The position numbers were made by a program, and so were the translations under genes. Source: LMUY01 sp965199105 (GTDB lineage Bacteria; Pseudomonadota; Alphaproteobacteria; Acetobacterales; Acetobacteraceae). Taken from it: a stretch of 64,000 nt of DNA. The first letter of the stretch is position 1. The number at the start of each line of letters is the position of its first letter. Location of the stretch: positions 434,001 to 498,000 of the forward strand of contig CBDAQO010000002.1 in assembly GCA_965199105.1 (NCBI GenBank), given 5' to 3'. Below, piece by piece: positions 24,062 through 32,563 of the stretch. Below the pieces are notes generated by a model. That model was not told where the DNA came from and ran no database searches. It worked only from the letters and a program-made list of their open reading frames with translations.

Positions 24062-25861
24062 TTATCCTGCGCCAGGCGGCGCTGCCACGACCAAGTTGGC
24101 GCCTAGCTCGCACCAGTCCCGCACATCGCCCGGCGCTGCCCGGGCAAGCACGATCATGTTGCGGCGGCGCGCGGCGGCGATCAGCGGGAAATAGCTGTCC
24201 GGTGGCAACGAACTCGCCTCGGCACCGTCGAACGCCAGCCAGGTGAGCGGCCAGGCGCAGATCGTGCCGGTCAGCCCGTCCTGCTCGCCCGCTGCCAGGG
24301 TGATGCAGGGCATGATGTCGGCCAGCAACGGCCGCAGCGGCGACGTCACGTCCAGCCAGCGCCGGTTGCTGGGCACGGCCGGCACGCCATAAATCACCAG
24401 CACCAGCCGAGCCCTCGCCGTGGCCGGGGCCCGCGCCAGCACCTCCTCGAGCAGGCGGCGATGCTCCGGGGCGGCCAGGCTGGTCCAGCCGACGCGAACG
24501 AACACAAGCTGCCAGTCCGGCTGCTTCGTGGCCGCCGTCAAGGCAGCCTCACAGCGGAGCCGGTCCGCCGCGGCCGACGCTGCCAACCCGCTGCCCGCAG
24601 CCGCAGCCCGGCGGCGCGCCGCTGGCGGCAGCTCGACGAAGCACCAGGGCCGCACCTTGCCGTTCTGCTCCACCACCGGCTGCAGTTCGGCTGCGAGCGA
24701 AGCGGACCGACCGCTCGCCGCCGGGTCGTGGTCGGCGGCGTCCAGCGCCGGCTCGCCGCCGAGCCGCACCGCCAGCGCCGGCGCCTGGAGCTGCCCCGCG
24801 AGTTCCACCACCACGCGCAGGCGGATGTCCCGCACGATGGCGGCCACGGTCGCGGCGTTGCGCGCGCTGTCCCGGCTTTCGAACCAGATGACGAAGCCGT
24901 CCTCGTCGGTGCGGCTGAACACGTCTGCCGGGGCGAGCCGGCGCTTCATGGCGCCCTCCACCAACAGGTTCACGCGCGGCGCAAGCCGTTGCCAATCGTC
25001 CGCGCAGGCGGCTCGCACCGCCTTGAGGCTGATCGCCAGCACCTCACCCTCGGTCTGCACTGGCGCGCCATACAAGTCCGGCTTGGCCGCGCCGGACGCA
25101 TCGGCGCGCGCGGCGGCCTCGGGCAGCGCGGTGACGATGCGGACCCGGCTGTCCCCCTCGTCCAGCAACGCGCAGGTCAGCCGGACGGGCACGCGCGGCC
25201 CGCTGCTGTGCAGCAGATCCACCAGCAAGTCGAACCGCGCGCCATCCTTGAGCTGCTTGGCGCGGGCGGCGGCAGCGGCCACCTGGTGGTCCGCTGCGAG
25301 CAGGTCGCCGATGGTCTTCGCCTTCAACGCGTCGGCGCTCAAGCCGAGCAGCGTCTGGAAGGCGGGGTTGCTCATCATCACGCCGCCATCCTCCGCCAGC
25401 ACCGCGACGGGGGCGGACACTTCGAGGAACACGGCGTTCAGCAGGCGCTGCAGGCCACCCTCCTCGCTTTCCCGCCGCCTGGCCTTGGATACGTCTTTGC
25501 CCAGCAGCAGCGCGCGGCTGGCGTTGCCGGCGCCATCCTCGTCGAACGTGAGGCGGAGCTGCAGCCAGCGCTCCCGCCCGTCCACCCGCAGCCCGAGGTC
25601 GAGCTGGATGGGGGCGAAGCGGCGCAGCGCGGTGATGAAGGCGCGCCATTGGCCCGGCAGCAGCGCCATCGGCCGGACCTCGCCCAAGGGCCGGCCGGCC
25701 AGCCCATCCGCCTGCCCGACCAAGCGGCACCAAGCGTCGTTGGCGCTCTGGATGGTCGCGGCCTCGCCTTGCGCCGGGTCGGCGATCACGACCATAGCCT
25801 CCCCGCGTTCGCGCAGCGCTTTGTCGAGCAGGTCAGCCGGGTCGGGCAGGAGGATCAGCAC
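24062..25861 (-). CDS. PAS-domain protein with degenerate C-terminal domains
   Basis: A 599-residue cytosolic protein. Two PAS-like segments are visible: about 15-130 (MVVIADPAQGEAATIQSAND, ending LLLGKDVSKARR) and about 145-250 (APVAVLAEDGGVMMSNPAFQ to RIVTALPE). The region about 275-365 (VLAISLKAVRAACADDWQRL; DVFSRTDEDGFVIWFE) has the outline of a GGDEF domain without its signature, and the C-terminal third, with MIVLARAAPGDVRDWCELGA, resembles a degenerate EAL or response-scaffold domain. Probably non-catalytic. The start is GTG at 25861 without a Shine-Dalgarno, so the N-terminus is provisional. Confidence 0.75.
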   Translation of the reverse strand: MLILLPDPADLLDKALRERGEAMVVIADPAQGEAATIQSANDAWCRLVGQADGLAGRPLGEVRPMALLPGQWRAFITALRRFAPIQLDLGLRVDGRERWLQLRLTFDEDGAGNASRALLLGKDVSKARRRESEEGGLQRLLNAVFLEVSAPVAVLAEDGGVMMSNPAFQTLLGLSADALKAKTIGDLLAADHQVAAAAARAKQLKDGARFDLLVDLLHSSGPRVPVRLTCALLDEGDSRVRIVTALPEAAARADASGAAKPDLYGAPVQTEGEVLAISLKAVRAACADDWQRLAPRVNLLVEGAMKRRLAPADVFSRTDEDGFVIWFESRDSARNAATVAAIVRDIRLRVVVELAGQLQAPALAVRLGGEPALDAADHDPAASGRSASLAAELQPVVEQNGKVRPWCFVELPPAARRRAAAAGSGLAASAAADRLRCEAALTAATKQPDWQLVFVRVGWTSLAAPEHRRLLEEVLARAPATARARLVLVIYGVPAVPSNRRWLDVTSPLRPLLADIMPCITLAAGEQDGLTGTICAWPLTWLAFDGAEASSLPPDSYFPLIAAARRRNMIVLARAAPGDVRDWCELGANLVVAAPPGAG

Positions 25862-25918
25862 GGGGGTAAATTACCCGGGCGAAGCTAACGAAAGGTGGAT
25901 GCGCGCCGGTTTGCGGGG

Positions 25919-27082
25919 CTACTCGTCGCCGCCCTGGCGGTAGGGCGAGAACTCGGCGGCGAGCTCCTCCATGCTGGCCAGCACGGCGGGGCGCTCGCGC
26001 TCGAGGAATTCGGCGACTGCGCGCTGCAGACCCGGGTTGCTCAGCCAGTGCGCCGAAAAGGTGGGCTTTGGCAGGTAACCGCGCTGGATCTTGTGTTGGC
26101 CCTGCGCGCCCGCCTCCACCCGCGCCAGGCCGTGCTCGATGGCGAAGTCGATGGCGCGGTAGTAGCACAGCTCGAAGTGCAGGAACGGCCACTCGCCGCG
26201 GCAGCCCCAGTTGCGGCCGAACAGCGCATCCTGCCCCACCAGGTTGAGCGCGCCGGCCACCGGTTCGCCGCCATTTTCGGCCAGCATCAGCACGACGCGG
26301 TCGCCGAGCCGCTCGCTCAACAGGGGGAAGAAGCGCTTGGTGAGGTAGGCGCTGCCCCATTTGCGGTCCACGGTGGACTGGTAGAAGCGGTAAAACGCGT
26401 CCCAGTCGCGGCGGGTGATCTCCGGGCCGCGCAGGGTGCGGAACACCAAGCCGGCGCCGTTGGCGTCCCGCCGCTCGCGACGCAGCACCTTGCGCTTGCG
26501 TGAGGAGAGCGCGCCGAGGAAGTCGTCGAACGTGGCGTAGCTGGCGTTTTCCCAGTGGTATTGCTGGCCGAGCCGCTGCAGCCAGCCCGCCTCGCCCAGC
26601 GCGGTCCACTCCGCTTCGGCGCAAAAGGTGATGTGCACGCCCGACAGCCGCAACTCCGTGCAGGCCTGCACCAGCGCGCTGGCCAGGGCTGCCATCGGCA
26701 CGCCGGAGTTCGGGTGGCACAGCAGCCGCGGGCCCGGCACTGGGGAGAACGGCACCGCCACCTGCAGCTTCGGGTAGTAGGAGCCGCCGGCCTGCTCGTA
26801 TGCGTTGGCCCAGCCGTGATCAAACACGTATTCGCCGTAGCTGTTGCTCTTGGCATACATCGGCGCCACCGCCAGCAGCGTGCCTGCCGGGTCGCGCAGG
26901 GCGGCGTGTTGCGGCAGCCAGCCGGTGCGCGGGCCGGCCGACCCACTGTCCTCCACGGCGGAGAGGAAGGCGTGGCTAACGAAGGGGTTGCCAGGCCCGG
27001 CGCACCCGTCCCACTCAGCCGGCGTGATCCCGTTGATCGACGGATGCAGCGTGAGGCTCAGCGAGGGTGCGCCGTCTGGCAT
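25919..27082 (-). CDS. FemAB-like GNAT-fold acyltransferase (DUF482)
   Basis: A 387-residue protein of the peptidoglycan-bridge/FemAB-like DUF482 family. Landmarks are NPFVSHAFLSAVEDSGSAGP near the N-terminus, RKRKVLRRERRDANGAGL in the middle, and the acyltransferase core WGCRGEWPFLHFELCYYRAI with QGQHKIQRGYLP. The last block, with its paired GEW..LHFE and HK..RGY residues, is the family signature. ATG at 27082 gives the usual N-terminus; the 29 residues upstream are rejected. Substrates are unknown; a lipid, polyamine or cell-envelope acceptor is possible. It is divergent from the DUF2934 gene. Confidence 0.86.
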   Translation of the reverse strand: MPDGAPSLSLTLHPSINGITPAEWDGCAGPGNPFVSHAFLSAVEDSGSAGPRTGWLPQHAALRDPAGTLLAVAPMYAKSNSYGEYVFDHGWANAYEQAGGSYYPKLQVAVPFSPVPGPRLLCHPNSGVPMAALASALVQACTELRLSGVHITFCAEAEWTALGEAGWLQRLGQQYHWENASYATFDDFLGALSSRKRKVLRRERRDANGAGLVFRTLRGPEITRRDWDAFYRFYQSTVDRKWGSAYLTKRFFPLLSERLGDRVVLMLAENGGEPVAGALNLVGQDALFGRNWGCRGEWPFLHFELCYYRAIDFAIEHGLARVEAGAQGQHKIQRGYLPKPTFSAHWLSNPGLQRAVAEFLERERPAVLASMEELAAEFSPYRQGGDE

Positions 27083-27215
27083 GCCCTTACTATGGCACTG
27101 CAGCAAAGTTGCGCCAGTACCCGAAGCCCTTGCAATCTGCGCCAGCTGTCGAACCCACGCTGCCGTCATGCGCTATCACCCGACAACGCCGCCCCTGCGG
27201 CAAGGAAGCGCTGCC

Positions 27216-27533
27216 ATGTCCGACAATCCGCTCGAGCCCGACCCCGACCGCGACCAGCGCATCCGTGAGCGCGCCTATTACTTATGGGAAGCCGATGGCT
27301 GCCCGGAGGGGAGCGACCTGGAGTATTGGGAGCGCGCCCGCGAACTGGTCGGCTTTAGCGACAGCGCCGGTGCGGGGCAGAAGCCAGTGCCTGAGCCGGA
27401 CGACCCGGCGGTGATGGCGGGCCAGCCGATCGAGGAGGCCTCGATCCAGGAGAACCTCGGCGAGTTCCCCGACCGCAGCAGCGACCAAGGCGAACGCCCG
27501 CTGGTGCCCGACCCGCGCAACCGCGTGGCCTAA
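27216..27533 (+). CDS. DUF2934 family protein
   Basis: A 105-residue acidic protein. Residues about 12-45 (RIRERAYYLWEADGCPEGSD, then LEYWERARELV) are the DUF2934 motif, a short helical module common in Alphaproteobacteria. The rest is proline- and acid-rich and probably disordered. AAGGAAG sits before the ATG. It overlaps the converging egtD gene by 4 bases. The function is unknown. Confidence 0.85.
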   Translation: MSDNPLEPDPDRDQRIRERAYYLWEADGCPEGSDLEYWERARELVGFSDSAGAGQKPVPEPDDPAVMAGQPIEEASIQENLGEFPDRSSDQGERPLVPDPRNRVA

Positions 27534-28516
27534 GCGCCAGCAGCCAGCAGGTGCAGGGAGAATAACGCCTGCTGGTCGGTCCAGGCGTGGCGGGGCTGCC
27601 AGCCAGCCTCACGCGCCAGCGCCTGGAAGCCGGCGATGGTGTGCTTGTAGCTGTTCTCAGTATGGATCGTCTCGCCCTGCGCAAAGGTGATCCGCTCGCC
27701 GGCCAACCGCACTGTTTGCGCCTGGCGGCTGCGCAGGTGCATCTCGATGCGGCCCTCCGCCTCGTTCCACAGCGCGACGTGGTCGAATCGCACCGGGTCG
27801 AACGTGGCGCCGAATGCGGCATTCAGGTGCGCCAGGATGTTGCGGTTGAACGCAGCGGTCACGCCCTGGGCGTCGTCATAGGCGGGAAGCAGTAGGTCGA
27901 GCGACTTACGCAGGTCCACCCCGACCAACATCGCAGCGCCAGCACCCAAATCCCGCCGCACTTGCGCCAGGAACGCCACGGCGACCGCGGGCGTGAAGTT
28001 GCCGATGGTGGAGCCGGGGAAGAAGCCGAACAACTCCCGCCCGGCGACGGACGCGGGCAGGGCAACCGGGCGCAGGAAGTCAGCCGCAACCGGGTCGACC
28101 AGCAAGGCCGGCCGGGCGCGAGCCAGGCGGGCTTGCAGCGCAACCAGCGCGTCCGCCGCGACATCCACCGGCACGTAGGCGGCCGCACCCAGGCTATCGA
28201 ACAGCAGCGCCGCCTTGGCCTCGTCGCTGGCGCCATACTCCACGATGGCGCAGCCCGGACGGCGCGGCAGTTGCGGCGCCACCTCGCGCAACAACGCGAG
28301 TTCGGTGCGGGTGGGGTAGTATTCCGGCAGGCGGGTGATCTCGCCGAACAGCCGGCAGCCCTCGGCGTCGTAGAACAGCTTGGCGGGCAACGCCTTTTGC
28401 GGCGCGGACAACCCGTCTAGCACCTCGCGCAGGTCGGACGTCGCGTCCGCCAGGCTCGTGGCCTGCTGGGTGAGCGCCGTGTCGAACCGGTCTACCACTC
28501 CATCCGGCATGTCCAT
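27530..28516 (-). CDS. egtD: L-histidine N(alpha)-methyltransferase, ergothioneine synthesis
   Basis: A 328-residue EgtD-family enzyme that trimethylates histidine to hercynine using three SAM. Recognisable parts are PKALPAKLFYDAEGCRLFGE, ITRLPEYYPTRTELALL, the SAM pocket CAIVEYGASDEAKAALL, the FPGSTIGNF motif and the C-terminal ENSYKHTIAGFQALAREAGW. ATG at 28516 overlaps the egtB stop as TGATG; GTG at 28519 is an alternative. It follows egtB directly, so hercynine synthesis and its sulfoxidation are coupled. It is the last gene of a leftward unit that begins at the shared operator near 31.58 kb. Confidence 0.95.
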   Translation of the reverse strand: MDMPDGVVDRFDTALTQQATSLADATSDLREVLDGLSAPQKALPAKLFYDAEGCRLFGEITRLPEYYPTRTELALLREVAPQLPRRPGCAIVEYGASDEAKAALLFDSLGAAAYVPVDVAADALVALQARLARARPALLVDPVAADFLRPVALPASVAGRELFGFFPGSTIGNFTPAVAVAFLAQVRRDLGAGAAMLVGVDLRKSLDLLLPAYDDAQGVTAAFNRNILAHLNAAFGATFDPVRFDHVALWNEAEGRIEMHLRSRQAQTVRLAGERITFAQGETIHTENSYKHTIAGFQALAREAGWQPRHAWTDQQALFSLHLLAAGA

Positions 28517-29694
28517 CACGCGTCCTTGGCCAAGCGCACGCCGGTGAACTGCCAGCGGCGGTCGGGGTGGAAGAAGTTGCGGTAAGTGGGGCGGGTGTGG
28601 CCCGGCGACGTCGCCGCGGAGCCGCCGCGCAGGACCATCTGGTTAATCATGAACTTGCCGTTGTACTCGCCGATGGCGCCGGCCGGAGCGCGGAAGCCCG
28701 GGTAGGGCAGGTAGGCGCTGCCGGTCCATTGCCAGACATGGCTGTCGCGCTCGGCGAGTTCGGGATGGTCGCTGGCTGCCTCCCACTCGAACTCGGTCGG
28801 CAGCCGTGCGCCGGCCCAGCGGGCGAAGGCGTCGGCCTCATACCAACTGACGTGGCAAACGGGGTCCTCCGGGTCCACAACCACCTCGCCGCGCGGGGTG
28901 AACAGGTGCCAGGCGCCGTCGCGCAAGCGCCAATGCAGCGGCGCCTGCCAGCCGTGGTCCTGCACCTGCGCCCAGCCTTCGGACATCCAGAGCGACGGGG
29001 TTTGATAGCCGCCATCGGCCATGAAGCCGAGCCAGGCGCTGTTGCGCACGAGCTGGGTGGCGAGGCGGTAGGGGGCGAGGAAGACAGTGTGCGCCGGGCC
29101 CTCGTTGTCGAACGCGAAGCCGCCGCCGTCATGCCCGCACTGGACCAGCCCGCCGGCCAGCGAGAGGAACCGGTCGGTCGCTTCGGCGGCTTGCGGCTTG
29201 CGCCAGGCCGGGTCGATGGCCGGGCGCAGCGGGTTTTGGCCGAAGGCGTGCAGCATGTCGGTCAGCAGCAGTTCCTGGTGCTGCTGCTCGTGGTGCAATC
29301 CGAGCAGCGCCAACCCGGCCACGGCAGCGGTCGGGTCCACCAGCAGCCGGTCCATCGCGGCGTCCACGTAGGCGCGGTAGGCGGTGGCTTCGGCCGCACC
29401 CGGGCGGGTGATCATGCCGCGGGCGAAACGCGGCTGACGTTCGCCGACGGCCTCGTAGTAGGAGTTGAACAAGTAGGCGAAATCAGGGCTGAACGGGCGG
29501 TAGCCGGGCATATGCGGCACCAGCACAAATTGTTCGAAAAACCAGGTTGTGTGCGCGCGGTGCCATTTCGCTGGGCTTGCATCCGGCATCGACTGAATAC
29601 ACTGGTCCTCGGCGGAGAGATGCTTGCAGAGTGCTTCGGTGTGGTCCCGCACCGACTGGTAAAAGCCGGCCACGTGGGCTTGCGTCGTTTGCAT
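28516..29694 (-). CDS. egtB: Ergothioneine sulfoxide synthase
   Basis: A 392-residue non-haem iron enzyme that joins hercynine to cysteine or gamma-glutamylcysteine with O2. The DinB-like N-terminal domain has the iron histidines in KWHRAHTTWFFE and the HxxxHxE motif LHHEQQHQE (H135, H139, E141). The C-terminal formylglycine-generating-like domain carries EDPVCHVSWYEADAFARWAG, LPTEFEWEAAS and the end signature RNFFHPDRRWQFTGVRLAKD. GGAG is 6 bases before the ATG. No egtC or egtE gene is adjacent; the desulfurisation step must be encoded elsewhere. Confidence 0.95.
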   Translation of the reverse strand: MQTTQAHVAGFYQSVRDHTEALCKHLSAEDQCIQSMPDASPAKWHRAHTTWFFEQFVLVPHMPGYRPFSPDFAYLFNSYYEAVGERQPRFARGMITRPGAAEATAYRAYVDAAMDRLLVDPTAAVAGLALLGLHHEQQHQELLLTDMLHAFGQNPLRPAIDPAWRKPQAAEATDRFLSLAGGLVQCGHDGGGFAFDNEGPAHTVFLAPYRLATQLVRNSAWLGFMADGGYQTPSLWMSEGWAQVQDHGWQAPLHWRLRDGAWHLFTPRGEVVVDPEDPVCHVSWYEADAFARWAGARLPTEFEWEAASDHPELAERDSHVWQWTGSAYLPYPGFRAPAGAIGEYNGKFMINQMVLRGGSAATSPGHTRPTYRNFFHPDRRWQFTGVRLAKDA

Positions 29695-29742
29695 CAACGT
29701 CTCCTCGACCGGAGCAACGGCAGGCGGCGCGCCTGGTTCCGG

Positions 29743-30798
29743 TCAGCTCTTCCACTGCAGAGTTTGCGCGGCGAGCGGGTTGTTGAAGGCGCGGCGCTCG
29801 TTCTGGCTCGCCACATACTCGCGCTTGAGCCGCATCAGCCACGCAATCTGGGTATCGGCGTCCCCCACGAACAGCATCGCTGGCGTGGCGGCGCCCTTGG
29901 CCAGATAGGCCGCCATGTCGCGGTCCTGGCGCAGGAAATCCCGCGTCATCCAGGCGCCGAACGGGCGAAGCGGCCATAGATATGGCACCGTCCAGTAGAC
30001 GCAGTAATGCACGTCGGTCTCGCTCGGACTGATCGGGGTGACCGCCGCCAGCACCGCCGCCTGATGCCGGCTGCCCGCGATGGACTCGATGCGCAGGCCG
30101 GGCAGCGACAGGCTGATGTCGATGCGCACGTCGCGGCCCAGCAAGCGATAGGGGTTGGCGCCGTGCTTCAACCGGTGCTGCGCCATGCGGAAGCCCATCT
30201 GGGTCGGCTCGAAGGCCTTCTGCTTCGGCCGCAACTGCAACGCAGACTTGGATTTCCACCAGCGCGAGGTGTGCACGAAGGCGGGGTGCGCCGGGTCACA
30301 GAAGCCGAAGGCGGCGATGTCGGCGTTGCTGGGGAAGCGCATGGTGGCGGAAATCTGCGGCGCCACGCCCTCGAAGCCGGGCACCAGCGGCACCTCGGGC
30401 AGCGTTTCGGGCAGCTTGGCGCCGTCCGGCATGAACACCCAGAGGTTGCCCTGCACCTCGCGACAGGGATAGCGCCGCAGCCGCAGCCGCGACACGTCCC
30501 GCTCGTCGCTATCGGCCAGCGCGGGGACGCTGGTGCACACGCCGTCCGCAGCGGCGAAGGCCCAACCGTGGTAGCAGCAGCGCAAGGTTTGACCGTCGAA
30601 GCTGCCGTGCCGCATGGGCATGCCGCGATGCGGGCAGCGGTCGCTGTAGGCGAACACGGCGCCCGCTTCATCCCGCCCGACGAGGATGGCCTCGCTGAGC
30701 AGCGTCACCGCCTTGGTGGTGGATTTCGCCACCGCGCGCGCCGGGCACGCAATGTACCAAAACCCGCGCAGCATTTCGCTGCTGTCCGTGTCAGCCAT
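29743..30798 (-). CDS. Rieske-type oxygenase large subunit
   Basis: A 351-residue protein with a Rieske [2Fe-2S] domain, CPHRG (C55, H57) and CCYHGW (C74, H77), and a catalytic domain whose mononuclear iron motif DPAHPAFVH (D168, H171, H176) is intact. It belongs to the single-component-like vanillate O-demethylase/PaO group of ring-hydroxylating oxygenases. ATG at 30798 opens the expected N-terminus (EMLRGFWYIACPARAV). It lies between the DUF488 gene and egtB, 48 bases upstream of egtB, in the same orientation. A part in ergothioneine metabolism is suggested only by position; no reductase gene is adjacent. Confidence 0.88.
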   Translation of the reverse strand: MADTDSSEMLRGFWYIACPARAVAKSTTKAVTLLSEAILVGRDEAGAVFAYSDRCPHRGMPMRHGSFDGQTLRCCYHGWAFAAADGVCTSVPALADSDERDVSRLRLRRYPCREVQGNLWVFMPDGAKLPETLPEVPLVPGFEGVAPQISATMRFPSNADIAAFGFCDPAHPAFVHTSRWWKSKSALQLRPKQKAFEPTQMGFRMAQHRLKHGANPYRLLGRDVRIDISLSLPGLRIESIAGSRHQAAVLAAVTPISPSETDVHYCVYWTVPYLWPLRPFGAWMTRDFLRQDRDMAAYLAKGAATPAMLFVGDADTQIAWLMRLKREYVASQNERRAFNNPLAAQTLQWKS

Positions 30799-30843
30799 GC
30801 GGCAGACTACCATCGCCAAATGGGGCGGGGAAGCGCGGCGCTG

Positions 30844-31287
30844 CTATGCGCTGGGGTGCGGCACGAGGTGGCAAGCCCGCGCGCCCATCCGCTCCACCAC
30901 TCGGCAGCGATGACAGGTAGCAGCGTCTGCCTCGAAACACAGCAGGCAAACCGGTGCCGCCTGGGCAAGGTCGGCCGCCTCTGCCAGCGCCAGGGCGGCC
31001 TCGGTGGTGGCCAGCCGCGCGTCCACGATGCGCCAGAACGACGCCATGTCGCGTTGGCGATGCGCCGCGCGGCCCTCGGGGGGCGTGCCGAGCGCGCGCA
31101 AATGGGTGTAGCCGATGCCCGCCTCCGCCAGGCCGCTGGCGAGTTGGCGCTTGGAGAAGCCGGGCCGGCGGGACAGCGGCAAGTCCCGCACGTCGATCAC
31201 GCGGGTGATGCCGGCAGCCAGCAGGGCGGCGCGCACGCCTGCCCAGCTCGCGCCCTGGTAGCCGATGGTCCAAATCGGGCCGGTCAC
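30844..31287 (-). CDS. DUF488 family protein
   Basis: A 147-residue protein with the DUF488 pattern: IWTIGYQG at the start, VIDVRDLPLSRRPGFSKRQL in the middle, YTHLRALGTP, and the C-terminal VCLLCFEADAATCHRCRV where cysteines cluster. GTG at 31287 overlaps the stop of the upstream mini-protein gene as GTGA. Family function is not established; the LLCxE..xxCHR motif is conserved and might bind metal or nucleotide. It is part of the leftward operon upstream of the Rieske and ergothioneine genes. Confidence 0.85.
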   Translation of the reverse strand: MTGPIWTIGYQGASWAGVRAALLAAGITRVIDVRDLPLSRRPGFSKRQLASGLAEAGIGYTHLRALGTPPEGRAAHRQRDMASFWRIVDARLATTEAALALAEAADLAQAAPVCLLCFEADAATCHRCRVVERMGARACHLVPHPSA

Positions 31288-31562
31288 GCCAGGCGGAACC
31301 GGGTGGCGACGACCGGGTCGTCGGTGACGGTGGCGCGCACCGCCGGGTCGTCCTGCGCCACCACGACGCGGGTGAACCAGGGCACGGTGCCGCGCACGCG
31401 GGCGAGGAAGAGCTGGTCGAACGCCGCCGCCGCCGGGCCGCGCGCGATGCAGCAGGCGCAACCCGGCGGGTGCGTCACTGCGTCCGCACTTGGGATCAGC
31501 ACGGCGTCCTGCTCGCTGGCGGGCGTGCCGAATACGACGGGGATGCGGGCGTCGATAAACAT
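31284..31562 (-). CDS. CobW-like mini-protein retaining the CxCC metal motif
   Basis: A 92-residue protein. HPPGCACCIARGP (C35, C37, C38), followed by LFLARVRGTVPWFTRVVVAQ and DDPVVATRFRL, aligns by eye with the GCxCC...VIETTGLADP segment of COG0523/CobW GTPases. The P-loop and the C-terminal domain are missing, and the ETTG nucleotide motif is replaced by AQDD, so GTPase activity is unlikely. The CxCC motif suggests zinc or another thiophilic metal is still bound. First gene of the leftward unit; its start codon is 8 bases from the shared palindrome. Confidence 0.6.
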   Translation of the reverse strand: MFIDARIPVVFGTPASEQDAVLIPSADAVTHPPGCACCIARGPAAAAFDQLFLARVRGTVPWFTRVVVAQDDPAVRATVTDDPVVATRFRLA

Positions 31563-31569
31563 GGTGTAG

Positions 31570-31589
31570 ACATAAAGATATCTTTATGT
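31570..31589. promoter_or_regulatory. Perfect 20-bp palindromic operator between divergent units
   Basis: ACATAAAGATATCTTTATGT is an exact palindrome in an otherwise GC-rich region. It fills the 38-bp gap between the divergent mini-protein (start 31562) and ArsR-methyltransferase (start 31601) genes. Position and symmetry fit a winged-helix dimer site. SahR, the ArsR-type S-adenosylhomocysteine sensor controlling methionine-cycle genes, binds palindromes of this AT-rich kind with a GATATC-like core; assignment to the adjacent regulator is inference. Confidence 0.8.
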
Positions 31590-31600
31590 GATATCAAGCC

Positions 31601-32563
31601 ATGGACTCACTCTTGCTCGCCCTGCGCGCCTGCGCCGAACCCACCCGTCTGCGCCTGCTGGCGCTAGCCTCCCGCGGCGCGTTCTGTGTGGTGGAACTCA
31701 CCGAAATCCTCGGCCAGTCGCAACCCCGGCTGTCGCGCCACCTGCGCCTGCTGGTGGAGGCCGGCGTGATGGAGCGGATGCGCGAGGGCGCCAACACCTG
31801 GTTCGCGGTGCCCGCCGGGCCGGGCCTGGCGCGGGACCTGATCGCGCGCCTGCCCGCGCAGGACCCGGTGCTGGAAGCCGACCGCCGCCAGGCCGCCCGC
31901 GTGTTGGCCGAGCGCGCGCGCACCGCCTCCGAGAGCTTCCGCCGCCGCGGCGCCGACTGGGACGAGGCCGGCGCGCTCGAGCTGCCTGCCGCCGCCATCA
32001 CCGCCGCGCTGCGCCAGGCCGTGGGCCAGCACCCCGGCCGGCTGCTGGACATCGGCACCGGCACCGGGCAGTTGCTCGAGCTGCTGGCCGACGAGGTGGA
32101 GTTCGGCCTGGGCGTGGACGCCAGCCGCGCCATGCTGGCCCTGGCGCGCGCCCGCCTGTCCCACCCGCGCTTCGCCCGCTGCGCCGTGCGGCAGGCCGAC
32201 ATGTATCGCCTGTCGCTGGCCGACAGCACGTTCGATACCGTGGTGTTGCAGATGGTGCTGCACCATGCCGAAGATCCGGCGGCCGTGCTGGCCGAGGCGC
32301 GCCGCGTGCTGCGGCCCGGCGGCAGCCTGGTCGTGGTCGAACTGATGCAGCACGACCGCGCCGACCTGCTCGACCAGCTCGCGCATCGCTGGCCCGGCTT
32401 TGACCCGGCGGCGCTCCGCACCATGTTGGCTGCCGCCGGGTTGGACGACGCGGCCTGCGTCACCATCGCGGGCCCGCTGCCCGTCCAGCTCTGGCGCGCC
32501 GCCGCCATCGCATCCGCCTTCCCCGCCACCGCCGGGCTGTCACCGGCAAAGGAACTGGCATGA
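31601..32563 (+). CDS. ArsR-family regulator fused to a SAM-methyltransferase domain (SahR-like)
   Basis: A 320-residue fusion. Residues 1-95 form an ArsR winged helix (LRLLALASRGAFCVVELTEI, with LGQSQPRLSRHLRLLVEAGV as the recognition helices). Residues about 140-260 are a class I methyltransferase fold with motif I LLDIGTGTGQLLELLADEV and LRPGGSLVVVELMQHDRAD. In Alphaproteobacteria this fusion beside metH is the SahR type, which uses the methyltransferase fold to sense S-adenosylhomocysteine; no separate enzymatic role is required. It overlaps metH by ATGA and has the palindrome 12 bases before its start. Confidence 0.9.
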   Translation: MDSLLLALRACAEPTRLRLLALASRGAFCVVELTEILGQSQPRLSRHLRLLVEAGVMERMREGANTWFAVPAGPGLARDLIARLPAQDPVLEADRRQAARVLAERARTASESFRRRGADWDEAGALELPAAAITAALRQAVGQHPGRLLDIGTGTGQLLELLADEVEFGLGVDASRAMLALARARLSHPRFARCAVRQADMYRLSLADSTFDTVVLQMVLHHAEDPAAVLAEARRVLRPGGSLVVVELMQHDRADLLDQLAHRWPGFDPAALRTMLAAAGLDDAACVTIAGPLPVQLWRAAAIASAFPATAGLSPAKELA

